From Branchiostoma belcheri (lineage: Eukaryota; Chordata; Leptocardii; Amphioxiformes; Branchiostomatidae), in contig NW_017804331.1 in NCBI RefSeq assembly GCF_001625305.1, positions 991,856 to 1,055,855 on the forward strand: 64,000 nucleotides of DNA, written 5' to 3'. This document shows positions 10,592 to 21,586 of this stretch, one piece after another (position 1 is the first letter of the stretch; every line of letters begins with the position of its first letter). The position numbers and the translations under genes were made by a program. The notes under the pieces were generated by a model, which saw nothing but the letters and a program-made list of their open reading frames with translations, made no database searches and had not been told where the DNA came from.

Positions 10592-10819
10592 CCATCCGTG
10601 TCCATAATATCACCAGGGTCCATAATATCGCCACCTTGAGAAATAGTGTGCTCTAAGATATTTTTACTGCAACATACCCTAGGTATGTACATATGAGGTG
10701 TGCAGGAGTGCATACCAAAAGTATGTTGCAGTAAAATTAACTTTTAAGCTTTAAAAAGCACAATATTTCTCAAGGTGGCGATATTATGGACCCTGGTGAT
10801 ATTATGGACAAGGATGTTA
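10592..10819. mobile_element. Foldback element, copy 1
   Basis: About 90-100-bp inverted arms (CATCCGTGTCCATAATATCA ... TGATATTATGGACAAGGATG) surround a loop with TATGTACATATGAGGTGTGC. Copy 2 (15467-15685) has the same arms but the loop in the opposite orientation. Confidence 0.85.
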
Positions 10820-10825
10820 CATTGC

Positions 10826-11203
10826 ACAGCTTGACATTTTCAGAAAACTGACTACATTGTACAGCAGCATATCTGTGCACTGAATCCTTGTTACTATAGT
10901 ATACATTCTTACTATATTTATGTTACTATAGTATACATTCTTGTTACTATAGTATACATTCTTAACATCATCATCATCTGATGGGTGCACATTATTAACA
11001 ACAGCTAATAAAAAGAAAAATAAAGGAATATAAAAAAACATCTTTAACTGACCAGTTTGGTCTACATTTTAAAGATTGACATTTCGGAAACCATTGTATA
11101 GCAGCATATCTGTACATTGAATCCTTGTTGCTATATTATTAACAATAGCTAATAAAAAGTAAAATAAACAGGAATATAAAACAAATCTTTAACTGACCAG
11201 TTT
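10826..11203. repeat. Diverged tandem duplication with ATAGTATACATTC microrepeats
   Basis: Two related blocks (10826-11052 and 11075-11203) share GCAGCATATCTGT and TCTTTAACTGACCAGTTT; the first also carries three about 21-bp GTTACTATAGTATACATTCTT units. Confidence 0.7.
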
Positions 11204-11310
11204 CAGTGCAAGAAGCAGTAAACATCTAAGCAGCAGCTAGCTCAATATTACGCTTCATAAACATTTAATTTTCTCCATATCGTAAATCCGCGAACAGACG
11301 CTGATGAGTG

Positions 11311-11782
11311 TTATAAAACTTTCAGCTGGCTTCAGTCCGAACTGTCAGGTTCCCGACGGTTAGGCCACACCAATTTAATTTGTTGGTTCTCAGATTTGCT
11401 TCTTCATTTTTTTCTGATTTGTAAAAAAAAAAAAAAAGATTCTGGTACTGAAAAATGCTCATATTTTGCCCCCAACCGTTGAGGAAAGACATTTTTCTTC
11501 CTAGTTGTTACAGTTTTTCCATCTATAAATGATGCAGTGGTTTGATGTAAAGTTCAAAATTCCTTGTTGGAATAATAACCCAGCCTTTTGTGTTGACTTC
11601 ATGGCTCCTATCAAAGCATGTGGGGCTATAATAGGATACCCAGACCTGTTTTTATTTTTTATTTTCTTCCCCGTTGCTTCATGTTTTTTTCTGAAAAAAT
11701 CCGAGAACCACCAAATGAATTGTTGTGGCCTTATAAAACTTTCAGCTGGCTCTAGACCGAACTGTCAGGTTGCCGACGGTTA
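11311..11782. mobile_element. MITE-A with 52-bp flanking duplication
   Basis: The MITE (11363-11730, GGTTCTC type) is flanked exactly by 52-bp copies beginning TTATAAAACTTTCAGCTGGC and ending CGACGGTTA (11311-11362 and 11731-11782; 48 of 52 identical by eye). Each boundary is a TTA triplet. Confidence 0.88.
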
Positions 11783-11904
11783 ATGTACCGAGCGGAACAT
11801 TACCCGGCCTTTTCCGGTGTGGAGAAGTTGAGGAACTGAGTGAGTGATGGTACAGGCTACTGGATCATTCAGGTGTGGAACGCTGCCTTCAAGTCACCGG
11901 CACA

Positions 11905-12573
11905 GAGCTCGAAATTCATTTTTGGGAGGTGCACGAAACATTTTTTGGGTGCACAGTATAAAATAGAATAACTAGAATGTCAACAAAAACTAACTATGTT
12001 TCATTTCTAAAGAAAAGTAGCACAAGAGTCACCAGCCAAGGGCTCGAAATTCATTTTTGGGTGCACCCAACCTGAAAAATTACGTGCACAAAAGTTTTGG
12101 GGGTGCACCATATAATTATAAAATAGAATAACTAGAATGTCAGCAATAACGAATTATGTTTCATTTCTAAAGACATGTAGTCTACAACAATGATTTTATA
12201 ATTTTTTCATGATACTTAGATGTTAAGTTTACTACTATACATTTGACATCTTTACATACGAAAACCTATGAAAATATTTGGGTGCACCCACAGAAAAGCT
12301 CCAAATTTGTGTGCACTATTAAAGGAGGGCCTGCAGGGGGGGGGGATTTCCCGACAACGCTCTACGCTGAATTCGGAAACCCTCGATTACACTTAACGAT
12401 AGATTCAACGAATGCTACAACGCATTACATAGAATTAAAACGCCGAATACGCTCTACGCGAAAATATTAGAGCGGTCCGTCTACGCTCTACGTTGAATTA
12501 AAACGACCGATTACGCTCTACGGAAAAGGGCTTGCGTGCACTAAGCACGTGCACCCAGTATTTCCAGCCCTGG
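11905..12573. mobile_element. MITE-G cluster with nested F element
   Basis: A truncated MITE-G (11905-12035) lies beside a second copy (12036-12573, ending TTTCCAGCCCT). The second is interrupted by an F element (about 12325-12537, GAGGGCCTGCAGG ... GGGCTTGCG). Confidence 0.75.
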
Positions 12574-13084
12574 CAGCCTGCTCCTCCCAGGCCTTATTGC
12601 CGAGTTGATGGGAACCCGAAGACATCGGCAGACTGATGGAAAAATGACATCATAAACATCTGCGAACGGTTTCACCTGCTGGGAAACTGTGCGTCGTTTT
12701 GGCTCACTCACACCTCTCCGCACTGACACGAAATGACTGCAATATTGGCCAACAGGAATTATATATTGCACCCATATTTCATAACCCTGCATCTGTATTG
12801 AAAGTTTGTCTTTGGAGGAGTTGAAGTGAAATATTACCCCTGACTTCGGGTGCCAGGAACGGTTACGACGAGCCTCCGTCTTGATTTCTGCTGCAAAGTA
12901 CAAAGTACGTGCACAATGAACCGGGCACGATGCGAAACGCAGATAAGGCAAGGTTTGGAAAGTACACATTTCCCAAGATGACATCATGTGTTACAGTACT
13001 TTTATTTCAAGTACCTGACTGTTGCAAAAGCTCCTGATATGAAGCATAAACATGTACAAATGTATGTAAATCCACAGATTCACT
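12574..13084. other. Intron, no recognised gene
   Basis: Higher-complexity sequence with an open minus-strand frame (12541-12987), but no family resemblance or splice structure I can recognise. Confidence 0.4.
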
Positions 13085-13365
13085 GTTCTTTGTCATGCAA
13101 AATATCCACCCCATCTATACATGCACCTCTGTGCAGGACTATACATGTAAGTGAACTGTTGAAAAAGCTTCTGATGATATGATGTAGCATTAAATGTATT
13201 CATTGTAACAATTCTTTATCATGCAAAATACCCACCCCATCTATACATGCACCTCTGTGCAGGACTATAAGTGAACTGTTGAAAAAGCTTGTGATATGAT
13301 TTAGCATTAAATGATTTAGTATTCATTGTAACAGTTCTTTTTCATGCAAAATACCCACCATATCT
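13085..13365. repeat. Tandem repeat, about 125 bp x 2.5
   Basis: Repeats CATGCAAAATACCCACC, CTATACATGCACCTCTGTGC and GTGAACTGTTGAAAAAGCTT. Confidence 0.8.
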
Positions 13366-13388
13366 GTACAACGTTTTTATTTTTTATT

Positions 13389-13631
13389 TTTATTTTATTT
13401 TATGACGATTTACCACATTTGTGGAAGGATTGACATAACAGGTGACTATCACCTCTTCAAAGATGTCAACCCCGAGACCAGACTGTTTTCAATAAGTGCG
13501 GTGGGTTCTTTAACGTGCGTGGGGTGTGCCTTTCCCAAGGGCACAAGATCGGTGACATGGGCAGGGTTCAAACCCACGACCTCTCGGGTGTGAGCCGAAC
13601 GCGCTACCGACTGCGCCACACGACCCCACAA
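13389..13631 (-). mobile_element. tRNA-derived SINE
   Basis: The minus-strand head GGGGTCGTGTGGCGCAGTCG, then TTCGGCTCACACCCGAGAGG and TCGTGGGTTTGAACCC, carries recognisable A and B boxes of a tRNA. The body runs to a tail at 13389. Related SINEs: 33174, 44164, 44396, 48595 and 63414. Confidence 0.8.
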
Positions 13632-14041
13632 TGTCATGTGTATTACTGGGTATTTCTGTCTGGCCATGATCTCTGTGTAAGGTGGATGCTTTGCTGTGAT
13701 AAAAGTTCTGGTTTGTCACTCTAACCGCTGCCTTAGCTAAGAGTTAAGTTACTAAGACTACATCATGTATAGACAACATATGGCATTTGCTATCACTGCC
13801 CCTCCAAAGGTTAATCTGGTCCAAGTTTAACACAGTTGAATACTGACACTGTCTTTAGGCCCTGGACCAGGCAGGGCAGCAAATAACAACATCTCTGATA
13901 TATAGAACAGATGTTCACCATCACAGTTTGCTGTAGATAGTGTTTCCTGGGTATATCACATATTATAGCATACAGAACATGGCACCATCAGTCTCCTGTC
14001 TACTGATTCACACTAATTTAAAGCAGGGCTCGAAATTCATG

Positions 14042-14148
14042 TTGAGCATTTGCAGTTCATTTAGAACCCCCTCCCAATTTTTTTTTGTGCAAATCAGAAA
14101 AAAATGGACAGGGCGATCCGAGAAGCAACATATTAAATTGGTGTGGCC
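14042..14148. mobile_element. MITE-A right end
   Basis: TGAGCATTTGCAGTT ... ATTAAATTGGTGTGGCC, preceded by a stub AGGGCTCGAAATTCA from a MITE-G end (14034). Confidence 0.75.
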
Positions 14149-14211
14149 TAGGGAAAGTTTTGAGTATGACATATGTTGTTATTCCTGACTGTAGTATTTT
14201 TTTCCTTGCAG

Positions 14212-14261
14212 GCAGAATAAATTCTGTGGAGAGCTATCTCAACCTGAGTGCTGGACCTGAG
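14212..14261 (+). CDS. SCCPDH: SCCPDH-like exon, window exon 4
   Basis: A short 50-bp exon between acceptor CCTTGCAG (ending at 14211) and donor GTAAGG. It completes the split Gly codon from exon 3 and continues RINSVESYLNLSAGPE, ending in phase 0. The position and the 'VESYLxxxxGPE' pattern match the family. The boundary choice (14212 rather than the nearby CAGGCAG alternative) is fixed by the phase carried from exon 3. The right end of a MITE-A copy stops 63 bp upstream. Confidence 0.9.
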
Positions 14262-14306
14262 GTAAGGTCTTGGTTTTTTATGCTTAATCAATATACATGT
14301 ATATGC

Positions 14307-14678
14307 AGGGCTCGAAATACCGGGTGCATGTGCACCTTAGTGCACCCAAAATTGGAGTTGTGCACCTAATTTTTTTCTGTGGGTGCATTGGTGCACCCGA
14401 ATATTTTTGTAGGAATTTTTAACACTAGAAGTGTATAATAGTATACCGGATATTCTTGGTCTCTAAGTATCAGAAAAATAATAAAATCTTTGTTGTAGTA
14501 ATGTTAAAGATTTTGAAGTTAGCTCTTATTTTAGATTCAAGCTCAGAAGAGGAGCAGTAAGACCTGCAAATTATTTAGGTTTTGTTTCATATGGTGCACC
14601 CAAAAAATTTTTTGTCCACCTAAATTTATACGTTGGGTGCACCAGTGCACCTATTACCCAAAATTAATTTCGAACCCT
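14307..14678. mobile_element. MITE-G
   Basis: AGGGCTCGAAATACCGGGTG ... TTAATTTCGAACCCT termini; starts 46 bp after the exon-4 donor. Confidence 0.8.
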
Positions 14679-14820
14679 GATATGTTCTGATATTGGAATG
14701 TTCCAAAATATCTACAGCAAGATGTCTACTTTATAACCAAGCAAAACAAATTGCCAATGCAAGTGCAGTTACTCAAGCTATATAATTTATTGTAGGGCCC
14801 TTGTCATCTTGCCAACATAA

Positions 14821-15128
14821 GGCCACACCAATTTAATTTGTTGTTTCTTGGATTTGCCCTGTCCATTTTTTTCTGATTTGCTTTTTTTTGGTTCTAAATC
14901 AACTGATCTTCCTAGTTGTTAAAGTTTTTCAATGTAACAATGCAATTTTGTTTCATCAAAAGTTCAAAATCTATTGTTTTAATCATAAACCAGCCTGGTG
15001 TGTTGACTTCATGGCTCATATTGTAACATTTCTGGCCTTCATGGGGTGCCTTGGCCTTTTTTTTTCCCCTGTCGCTTCATATTTTTTCTGAAAAAATCTG
15101 AGAACCAACAAATTAAATTGGTGTGGCC
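14821..15128. mobile_element. MITE-A, internally shortened
   Basis: Both inverted termini and TAA duplications (14818-14820, 15129-15131). Confidence 0.88.
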
Positions 15129-15466
15129 TAATATCAACATATAAGCTGTTGAACAGTCTGACCCATTAGATAGTCTGGTCCATTCCACAACCCTCACCTT
15201 CTTCGGAAAACAGACCATAACTTCAGGAACACTGAAAAGCACATTCCATTTTTTTTGCGACGGCAGTAATAAGAGGCTATATCTGGTGTGGGGAATGGTT
15301 TCTATGCAGAACCAATTTCAGAGTAAAATTGCTGTCATTTGTCAGAAGGAGGGCCCTTAGGCTGGGGGGGGGGGCATTTTTAATACCTTTGAGGTGTGTT
15401 GTGCTTTATTCCAATGGAATGGAAATGTGCTCATTACTCATTTTAGTGTTTTTAGTGTCTTCAATT

Positions 15467-15685
15467 AACATCCGTGTCCATAATATCACCAGGGTCCATA
15501 ATATCGCCACCTTGAGAAATAGTGTGCTTTAAGATATTTTTACTGCAACATACTTTTGGTATGCACTCCTGCACACATCAAATGTACATACCTAGGGTAT
15601 GTTGCAGTAAAAATATCTTTAAGCACACTTTTTCTCAAGGTGGCGATATTATGGACCCTGGTGATATTATGGACACGGATGTTAC
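15467..15685. mobile_element. Foldback element, copy 2
   Basis: Same arms as 10592-10819, ending ATGGACACGGATGTTA, with the loop (TATGCACTCCTGCACAC) reversed relative to copy 1. Confidence 0.85.
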
Positions 15686-15939
15686 CATAGTGTTGGGAAT
15701 TTGTAAGTCAAAAAGGACTATGAATTATAATTATTACATAATATTAGTTTTTTTTCATTCTAGATGCTTCAGTTCTGAGCAAGTCTCTTCTTCAATTATC
15801 AAAATCCGTTAAATTGATGATGGTTATAACGTTATCATGTTATACATGCTGATTTGTTGGTCCTGCTATTGTGTTATATGTTAAGAGCTACAACCAGGAT
15901 TGACACGTTAGAGCGACTAACCAATAAACAGTTACTGAA

Positions 15940-16190
15940 GCAACTGGATATTATTTTGGAAATGGTCAGACGTTTTAGGAAGCATCTACTACCTTTCGTC
16001 AGTGACACTGGAGAGTTGTCAGAAAAGCAGGTTTATAAGCATAAACTATGTTCGTTTGTTGGAAGAAGTTAGTTTGTGCTTAATATAATATAAACCTGCT
16101 TTTCTGAGAATTCTCCAGTGTCACTGATGAAAGGTACTGGATGCTTCCTGAAACGTTGCTTGAGTAATTGTTTATTGGCGTTTCTTATTG
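15940..16190. repeat. Inverted-repeat element
   Basis: GAAGCATCTACTACCTTTCG ... CAGGTTTATAAGCATAA is matched in reverse by TTAATATAATATAAACCTGC ... GGTACTGGATGCTTCC (arms about 70 bp). It ends about 65 bp before the exon-5 acceptor. Confidence 0.75.
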
Positions 16191-16256
16191 CCCAGATGTC
16201 TAACCTTCACTGACGCATTGAATGATGCATTAAAATGTTTCTTAATGTTATTTCAG

Positions 16257-16390
16257 GGAGCGGTGGGACATTACGCGACATGGCAGTCTGCCATCCATGG
16301 TCTGGCCAACGCAGAGGAGTTGAAAAAACTGCGAAAGGATATGGGCACCAAGAAACCCCTTCCCAAGTCTGGACCCAAACTGGAGAACAG
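16257..16390 (+). CDS. SCCPDH: SCCPDH-like exon, window exon 5
   Basis: A 134-bp exon, phase 0 start and phase 2 end, between acceptor TATTTCAG and donor GTTTGT. It encodes GAVGHYATWQSAIHGLANAE followed by ELKKLRKDMGTKKPLPKSGP and KLENR, with the last Arg codon split. The 'G-T/A-W-x-S-A-I-x-G' block and the basic PKLxxR end agree with the family alignment as I know it. Confidence 0.92.
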
Positions 16391-16453
16391 GTTTGTTGCC
16401 TTGTCTAATGGTACTCAGACTTACATGTATGTACTTGTACTTGAGTAGGTCTC

Positions 16454-16482
16454 CTTTATTATTATTATTATTATTATTATTA
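16454..16482. repeat. (TTA)n microsatellite
   Basis: Perfect TTATTATTA run shortly after exon 5; the following 16490-16740 resembles an antisense retroposon 3' end. Confidence 0.8.
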
Positions 16483-16744
16483 TTTCTGTTTTATTTAAAT
16501 AGGGTAGAGACCTCAGTGCTATTTAAAAACACTGCTTTTCATAAATGCCCTGTACCCACAACAAGTTACACATGAAAACAATGAAACCAACACATTAAAC
16601 AATACATAAAGTTACAAAACAACCCAGCGTCAAAACAAAATCGTCAACCGTAAATCAGTGTCGTTAAGCCAGGCCAAGGTCAGAGGTCAGCAGTGTTGTT
16701 TCAGAACCTTCTTAAACGACAGGTAAGACATTACCAAAGTAGGC

Positions 16745-16908
16745 AAAGTATTCAATGACAAAGTGGGCAGTTTTTATACGATTCCAGGTCTGCTGATGAT
16801 ACAAATCCGTCCATGTAAAGAGAAATCTTGGACCTTTAGATAAAAAGTGGACCAAAAAGTGGACCTTTGAGCCTTGTGGGGGGGTTCTTTGAACCCTGGC
16901 TACAGATT
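16745..16908 (-). mobile_element. hAT-like MITE fragment
   Basis: One half of the family (CAATGACAAAGTGGGCAG ... GAACCCTGGCTACAG); the other half is absent. Confidence 0.65.
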
Positions 16909-17156
16909 TGTCCTGATAATGTAGAAAAGGATGTCATGCCTGAAGCTATAAGGGAGCTAAAGGTGGCACAGGGAGAGTTAGATAGATTAGACAATAAGGT
17001 TGAACAGGAAATCGTATGTGAAAATGGACATCTAGAATGACTTCAGAAGATGGGAGCAGTTAGAACGTTATTGAGTACTGCCAAAGTGAGTTAAGGTTAT
17101 GGCACGTACTAACGGCCCCCTCGTCCTAACCTGGCTGGTATATAAAGGATGGGTCT

Positions 17157-17425
17157 TCTTAGTAAAACACTGAACTTTATTCCAACACAAGGGTTACAGA
17201 GCGATCAAATTTTCGACGACAACTGTCGCCTTCATCTCATTGATGTGACATTATATTGAACCGAAAATCATCGATATACGATGTTAAGACCAGGTTCACT
17301 TTGCACTGATTAGAAAAAAAAAAAAAAATCTGGATAATTAATGACCAATCACTTCACAACGTGATCTCGCGAGAGCTCTGTAACCCTTGTGTTGGAATAA
17401 AGTTCAATGTTTTACTATGATTATA
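17157..17425. repeat. Inverted-repeat element, about 40-bp arms
   Basis: TAGTAAAACACTGAACTTTA ... GGGTTACAGAGC is mirrored by GCTCTGTAACCC ... GTTTTACTA. A (TA)n run follows (17426-17452). A related half-copy is at 47706-47815. Confidence 0.8.
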
Positions 17426-17479
17426 TAATAATTATATATATATATATATATACTACCAACACAGATGAACTTTCATGAT

Positions 17480-18263
17480 GATGGGTCTTCTTGTCTGCTT
17501 GCTAGCTGTGTACATGTAGTGCTTGGAGACACTTGGGTACATAACCGCTTCTCAACATTTTTACTGTAATACTTAATTCACTGGCCACCATTTTCAAGTG
17601 TTAGAATGGACTGTCAGGGCTTAAAATATACTTTTTCCTGCAAACATGTGCCTGTACTGGTGCAGATAACATTGAAAATCACCTGCACCAGATATATTTA
17701 CCTGCAACACTCAAAATCTAGGAAGAATCTCAGAAGTAATGTATCAAACTAGAAATGTTCAGAAACCATTGCTATGAAAAACAAAACTGTCCTGCATACT
17801 TTGATGTACACGTACAGTAAGTTAGACATCCAGGACTGGTGAAACAATATTCAAAGACAAGTAAAATCTGAAATTTTATACCTCCGGGCTTTTATTGTAT
17901 ATTTTTCCATGTTGTTTGTTATGTATAGTTGATGGTGTTGAATTTTGTCAAAACGCATCATTTTCACGCACTAAAACACACATACTAAAAAAGCAAAACA
18001 ACATGCACCATCTACAGCCCAATAGCAAAACGTATACCAAGTCCCAGAAATATCCGTCCACCCAAACGTGAGAAACGGCTGCGAACGTAAAAAAGCTTTG
18101 TCTCCCACAAAACCCGTCCGCGCAGGGATACATCCCTACCCGTAGGTAACAAGAAGAAGAGTGCCGGATGCCACTTAAAATGTCCAGAATTTATCTCTGT
18201 TTATCCAGCCTGTTTAGTTGAGTTTGATTTATCTTTGAATAAAACTGTCCTGCCGTGTTTCAG
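17480..18263. other. Intron before exon 6, no recognised gene
   Basis: No repeat terminus or coding homology identified. Confidence 0.4.
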
Positions 18264-18381
18264 AGGTCCGGCCCACTGGAGTGAGATGATGCAGAAGTGG
18301 TGCGTGCCTTTCCCTGGGGCAGACGCTTCGGTGGTCAGAAGAACACAGAGATTCCTCTACAACAACGGAGAGAACTTCCCG
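18264..18381 (+). CDS. SCCPDH: SCCPDH-like exon, window exon 6
   Basis: A 118-bp exon between acceptor GTGTTTCAG and donor GTAAAC. It completes the split Arg codon, then reads GPAHWSEMMQKWCVPFPGAD, ASVVRRTQRFLYNNGENFP, ending in phase 0. SVVRRTQRxLY is a family signature. The 3' end of this exon plus its donor and following intron is tandemly copied three more times downstream (18473-19035), so several decoy donors exist. Confidence 0.93.
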
Positions 18382-18472
18382 GTAAACTTCCTTTGTTGTC
18401 ACTTCTCTTCAGATAGAAAGATTGTGAAAGATTTAGAATTCAGTTTGAGTTTATGAAAAGCTGCATTTTGTA

Positions 18473-19035
18473 GCTTCGGTGGTCAGAAGGACACAATGAT
18501 TCCTCTACAACAACGGAGTAAACTTTCCGGTAGATTTCCTTTGCTATCACCTCTCTTCACAAAGCTAGATTACTCAGATGTGCTTGCAGATTTAGAATTC
18601 AGTTTGAAAAGCAACATTTTGTAGCTTCGGTGGTCAGAAGAACACAAGAGATTCCTCTACAACAACGGAGAGAACTTTCCGGTAACTTTCTTTCGTTGAC
18701 ACTTCTCTTATTTATTCATTTATTTCATCATAGGACGGCTGGGTAGCCCCATTTAGCTTGCATCAGCTGTTTTCCAAGGGGGGCCAGCAACATTACACAA
18801 GACATTGTTACATCCAGTAAAACAAGAGTGGACAACATACAGTAAACATAAAAGTCTGATGCGTCAAAACAGAGTCATAGTTCTATACTCCTAATCCTAT
18901 ACTATGTGCATGCAGATTTAGAATTCAGTAAAATTGAGTTTTCAAAAAGCTACATTTTTTAGCTTCGGCGGTCAGAAGAACACAGAAATTCCTCTACAAC
19001 AATGGAGTAAACTTCCCGGTAAACTTCCTTTCGTT
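18473..19035 (+). repeat. Tandem copies of exon-6 end plus donor
   Basis: Starting from exon 6's own GCTTCGGTGGTCAGAAGAAC (18325), the exon's last 57 bases, the donor and about 90 bp of intron recur at 18473, 18624 and 18962. Each copy keeps TCCTCTACAACAA and a GGTA donor-like junction. The third interval is lengthened by an inserted retroposon-like stretch (18712-18905). Spacing is 148, 151 and 338 bp. The first two copies carry frame-changing differences from exon 6. Confidence 0.9.
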
Positions 19036-19192
19036 GCAATTGTCACTTCTCTTATTTATTTATTTCAACATTGAAAACATACAAATAATACAAGAAACAA
19101 ACAAATATGGCAAAATTTCTAGAAGAATCAAGAATTTGTTTTAGAATCTGCTCCCCCAAGAAGCTGGAAACCCTCCAGACCATACAAAGCCA

Positions 19193-19617
19193 CAGAAATT
19201 GACAGATGTGTTAAAATGTAGGTGCAATACGCAGCCAAAAGTCACCACGAAGCCACAGAAATTGACAGATGATGTAGGTGCAATACGCAGCCAAAAGTCT
19301 GCATGAAGCCACAGGAATTGTCAGATGTGTTAAAATGTAGGACATACGCAGCCTGACAGATGTGTTATGTAGGTGCAATACGCAGCCACAGGAATTGTCA
19401 GATGTGTTAAAATGTAGGACATACGCAGCCTGACAGATGTGTTATGTAGGTGCAATACGCAGCCACAGGAATTGACAGATGTGTTAAAATGTAGGTGCAA
19501 TACGCAGCCACAGGAATTGACAGATGTGTTCAAATGTAGGTACAATACGCAGCCAAAAGTCAACACGAAGCCACAAGAATTGACAGATGTGTTAAAATGT
19601 AGGTGCAATACGCAGCC
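19193..19617 (+). repeat. Tandem array of the exon-7a acceptor
   Basis: Eight imperfect units of about 35-63 bp precede the real site. Each contains GACAGATGTGTTAAAATGTAG (or a shortened form) followed by GTGCAATACGCAGCC, the first 15 bases of exon 7a, or by a shortened form of it. The ninth unit continues into the exon. In the common 45-bp unit, a transcript spliced to an earlier copy would meet an in-frame TAG inside the next unit's acceptor. Confidence 0.92.
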
Positions 19618-19722
19618 TACGTCAGCATTCCGGATCGGATAGACCTCTTCAAGTTCCAGGCAGCGTCCAAGGTGGTTACCGGTCTGGCCGACACGGAGTT
19701 CGGACTCGGCTTGCTGGAGGAG
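19603..19722 (+). CDS. SCCPDH: SCCPDH-like exon 7a (alternative, hydrophilic version)
   Basis: Exactly 120 bp, phase 0 at both ends, between acceptor AAAATGTAG and donor GTAGGA. It encodes 40 residues beginning VQYAAYVSIPDRIDLFKFQA and ending FGLGLLEE. The start matches the family segment that follows the RTQRxLY block. The central part is polar and charged, where family members (and exon 7b) have a hydrophobic membrane-like stretch. It is the same length and phase as exon 7b, so it could replace 7b, be added in tandem, or be a decayed exon. Its acceptor is preceded by eight tandem copies of the acceptor plus the first 15 exon bases (19193-19602). Confidence 0.85.
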
Positions 19723-19915
19723 GTAGGAGGGAAAAAACCCGACGTGTTGCCGCCACGGAGGGTCTGGTACTTGAAACGCTGCGGCACGCGGGGGCGCGCC
19801 ATACATGCCCAACTCTCTTAACCTCCCAGTACTGCATCTCACCAGGAACCAGCCAAAGCATTTTAAGCCCCGTTTTTTTGTTCCAAATTGTCCCCGGGAG
19901 CAACGGTTGTGAGAA

Positions 19916-20325
19916 GGCCTAGGAAAAAAAATGTTGTGTTTCCTGTTTTCCCGACCGACTATAGAAAAAAAATTGCCGACCGCAGCCTTTTTTTGGGGTG
20001 GATCCCTGCAAGGGACATACCTTTTTTTGAGCTGATCGACCTTTTCTAGCTCCATAATCTGACACCTAGTAACCTGAGTGATGAAATGTTATACAAATGA
20101 CGCTTTTCCAACATTGACACTGAAAATATGGGTGTCCTCATGGACTTTGCTAAACTGCATTGTACAAAAATTGTATCACTTGACACTGCCAAAGTCTAAA
20201 AAAAAAAGAAAGACCAAAAAAAAAAAAACCCCACAATTCCTACGTACCTACCCTTATTACAAAAAGTACTTACCCTTATTTTTTCAGGACTGAAACAGGA
20301 AACACAATTACATTTTTTCCTAACT
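19916..20325. mobile_element. MITE with AGGCCTAGGAAAAAA termini, copy 2
   Basis: AAGGCCTAGGAAAAAAAATG ... ACAGGAAACACAATTAC ... TTTTTTCCTAA; same family as 2347-2677. Confidence 0.65.
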
Positions 20326-20329
20326 CGGA

Positions 20330-21156
20330 GTCTGTGATGTAGACGTTGTTGCCAGCTGAATGTTATCAGAAACGTGTGGTTCTGTTTGACCCTGTCTGGC
20401 TCCTGGTGAGATGTAGACAACACTAGTTACTGAGATGTGCTCGGACATTCCGGCTGACACATACTGGTGTTACTCTTTCCTGGTCACCTTAGCTTCCATG
20501 TGGGTTCCTGGTTTATTACTAAAATCAAAGACAAGTCAAATAGCAGCCAACAGGCTGAATATTGACAGACTCGCGTACAAATTGGCAGGCAATATTGATT
20601 CGCTTAAAATATCTAAAATCGTTAAAATCACAAAACAAATAAAAACAGTATTTATATGAGGAACATTACTGGGTGTCTGTGTACTGTATCTTTTTTTCTT
20701 TTTATTGAGCAACATAGAAACTTCCAGGACACAGTAGTCACTGTGGGTAACTCTAGCAGGTTGCTTATCTTAGCCCCACCAACTGACAAAGAGGAGTATA
20801 TATAATGTACGTACAATGGTACAATAATGACAAAACAGCAAATAACAAAACAGCATATCTTTGCACCATTCTCATGCATTATTTGTATTGTATTTGTCAC
20901 AAGCAAACATCTTGAAGTCTATGCAAAAAATGTTGAAACCTAATCTCTTTTTTACGCAACCAAGACAGTGTTTTATTTGGCCGACTTTTCGGTGACCGTT
21001 TGTCAACTTGCTCAGGGCAGTTCTGACTGGTTCACATCATGTTGCACAGCACAGGTGTTGTTACACCTTTACAGATGGGATCCAAATGTAAAGTTTTTGA
21101 TACATACATTACACAGCTATATACTATACTGTCAGTCAATCTCAATTTACTGTGCA
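20330..21156. other. Intron between exons 7a and 7b
   Basis: No coding homology. 20700-20900 looks like an antisense retroposon tail (AT-rich, no ORF). Confidence 0.35.
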
Positions 21157-21197
21157 AACAAACAAACAAACAAACAAACAAACAAACAAACAAACAG
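21156..21197. repeat. (AAAC)n microsatellite
   Basis: About ten AAAC units. Confidence 0.9.
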
Positions 21198-21426
21198 GAT
21201 GGCTCAATTCCCAATTTTACCAACCAAATTACACAGTTACAGTGAACGTAAAAATTAGTCTCCAAATGCAAAGTATTTACATAGTTACATAATTATACGT
21301 AAAAGGAAGGCTTTTTATTCAGTGACCTAACAACTTGATGAAACTATTCACGGATCTTGAAATCTAGATTGCAGACCCACACAATCCTACATGGAAGCTA
21401 ATGTCCTAGACTGGGTGCCATCCTAT

Positions 21427-21482
21427 TTGTATGCCGGGGCTTCCATACTTGCTCCTTAGTATGGGAGCCCCGGCATGCAAGT
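21427..21482. repeat. Hairpin upstream of exon 7b
   Basis: TATGCCGGGGCTTCCATACT / AGTATGGGAGCCCCGGCAT, about 20-bp arms with an 8-base loop, ending 104 bp before exon 7b. It could influence exon choice as an RNA structure, or be a small foldback element. Confidence 0.7.
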
Positions 21483-21586
21483 ACCCAGGCTACTAATGTC
21501 CAACATGTCCAGCTCATCTCAGAGTATCACGCTAGCACGACTTGCGGCTTGTCACACCCTGTCTCCTCTCGCTGTGATTTCCTCAG

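Noticed and set aside
12541..12987. 148-residue minus-strand ORF as a gene
   Set aside because: No recognisable family and it overlaps a MITE-G end.
19330..20055. 241-residue minus-strand ORF
   Set aside because: It reads the antisense of the exon-7a acceptor array and exon 7a.
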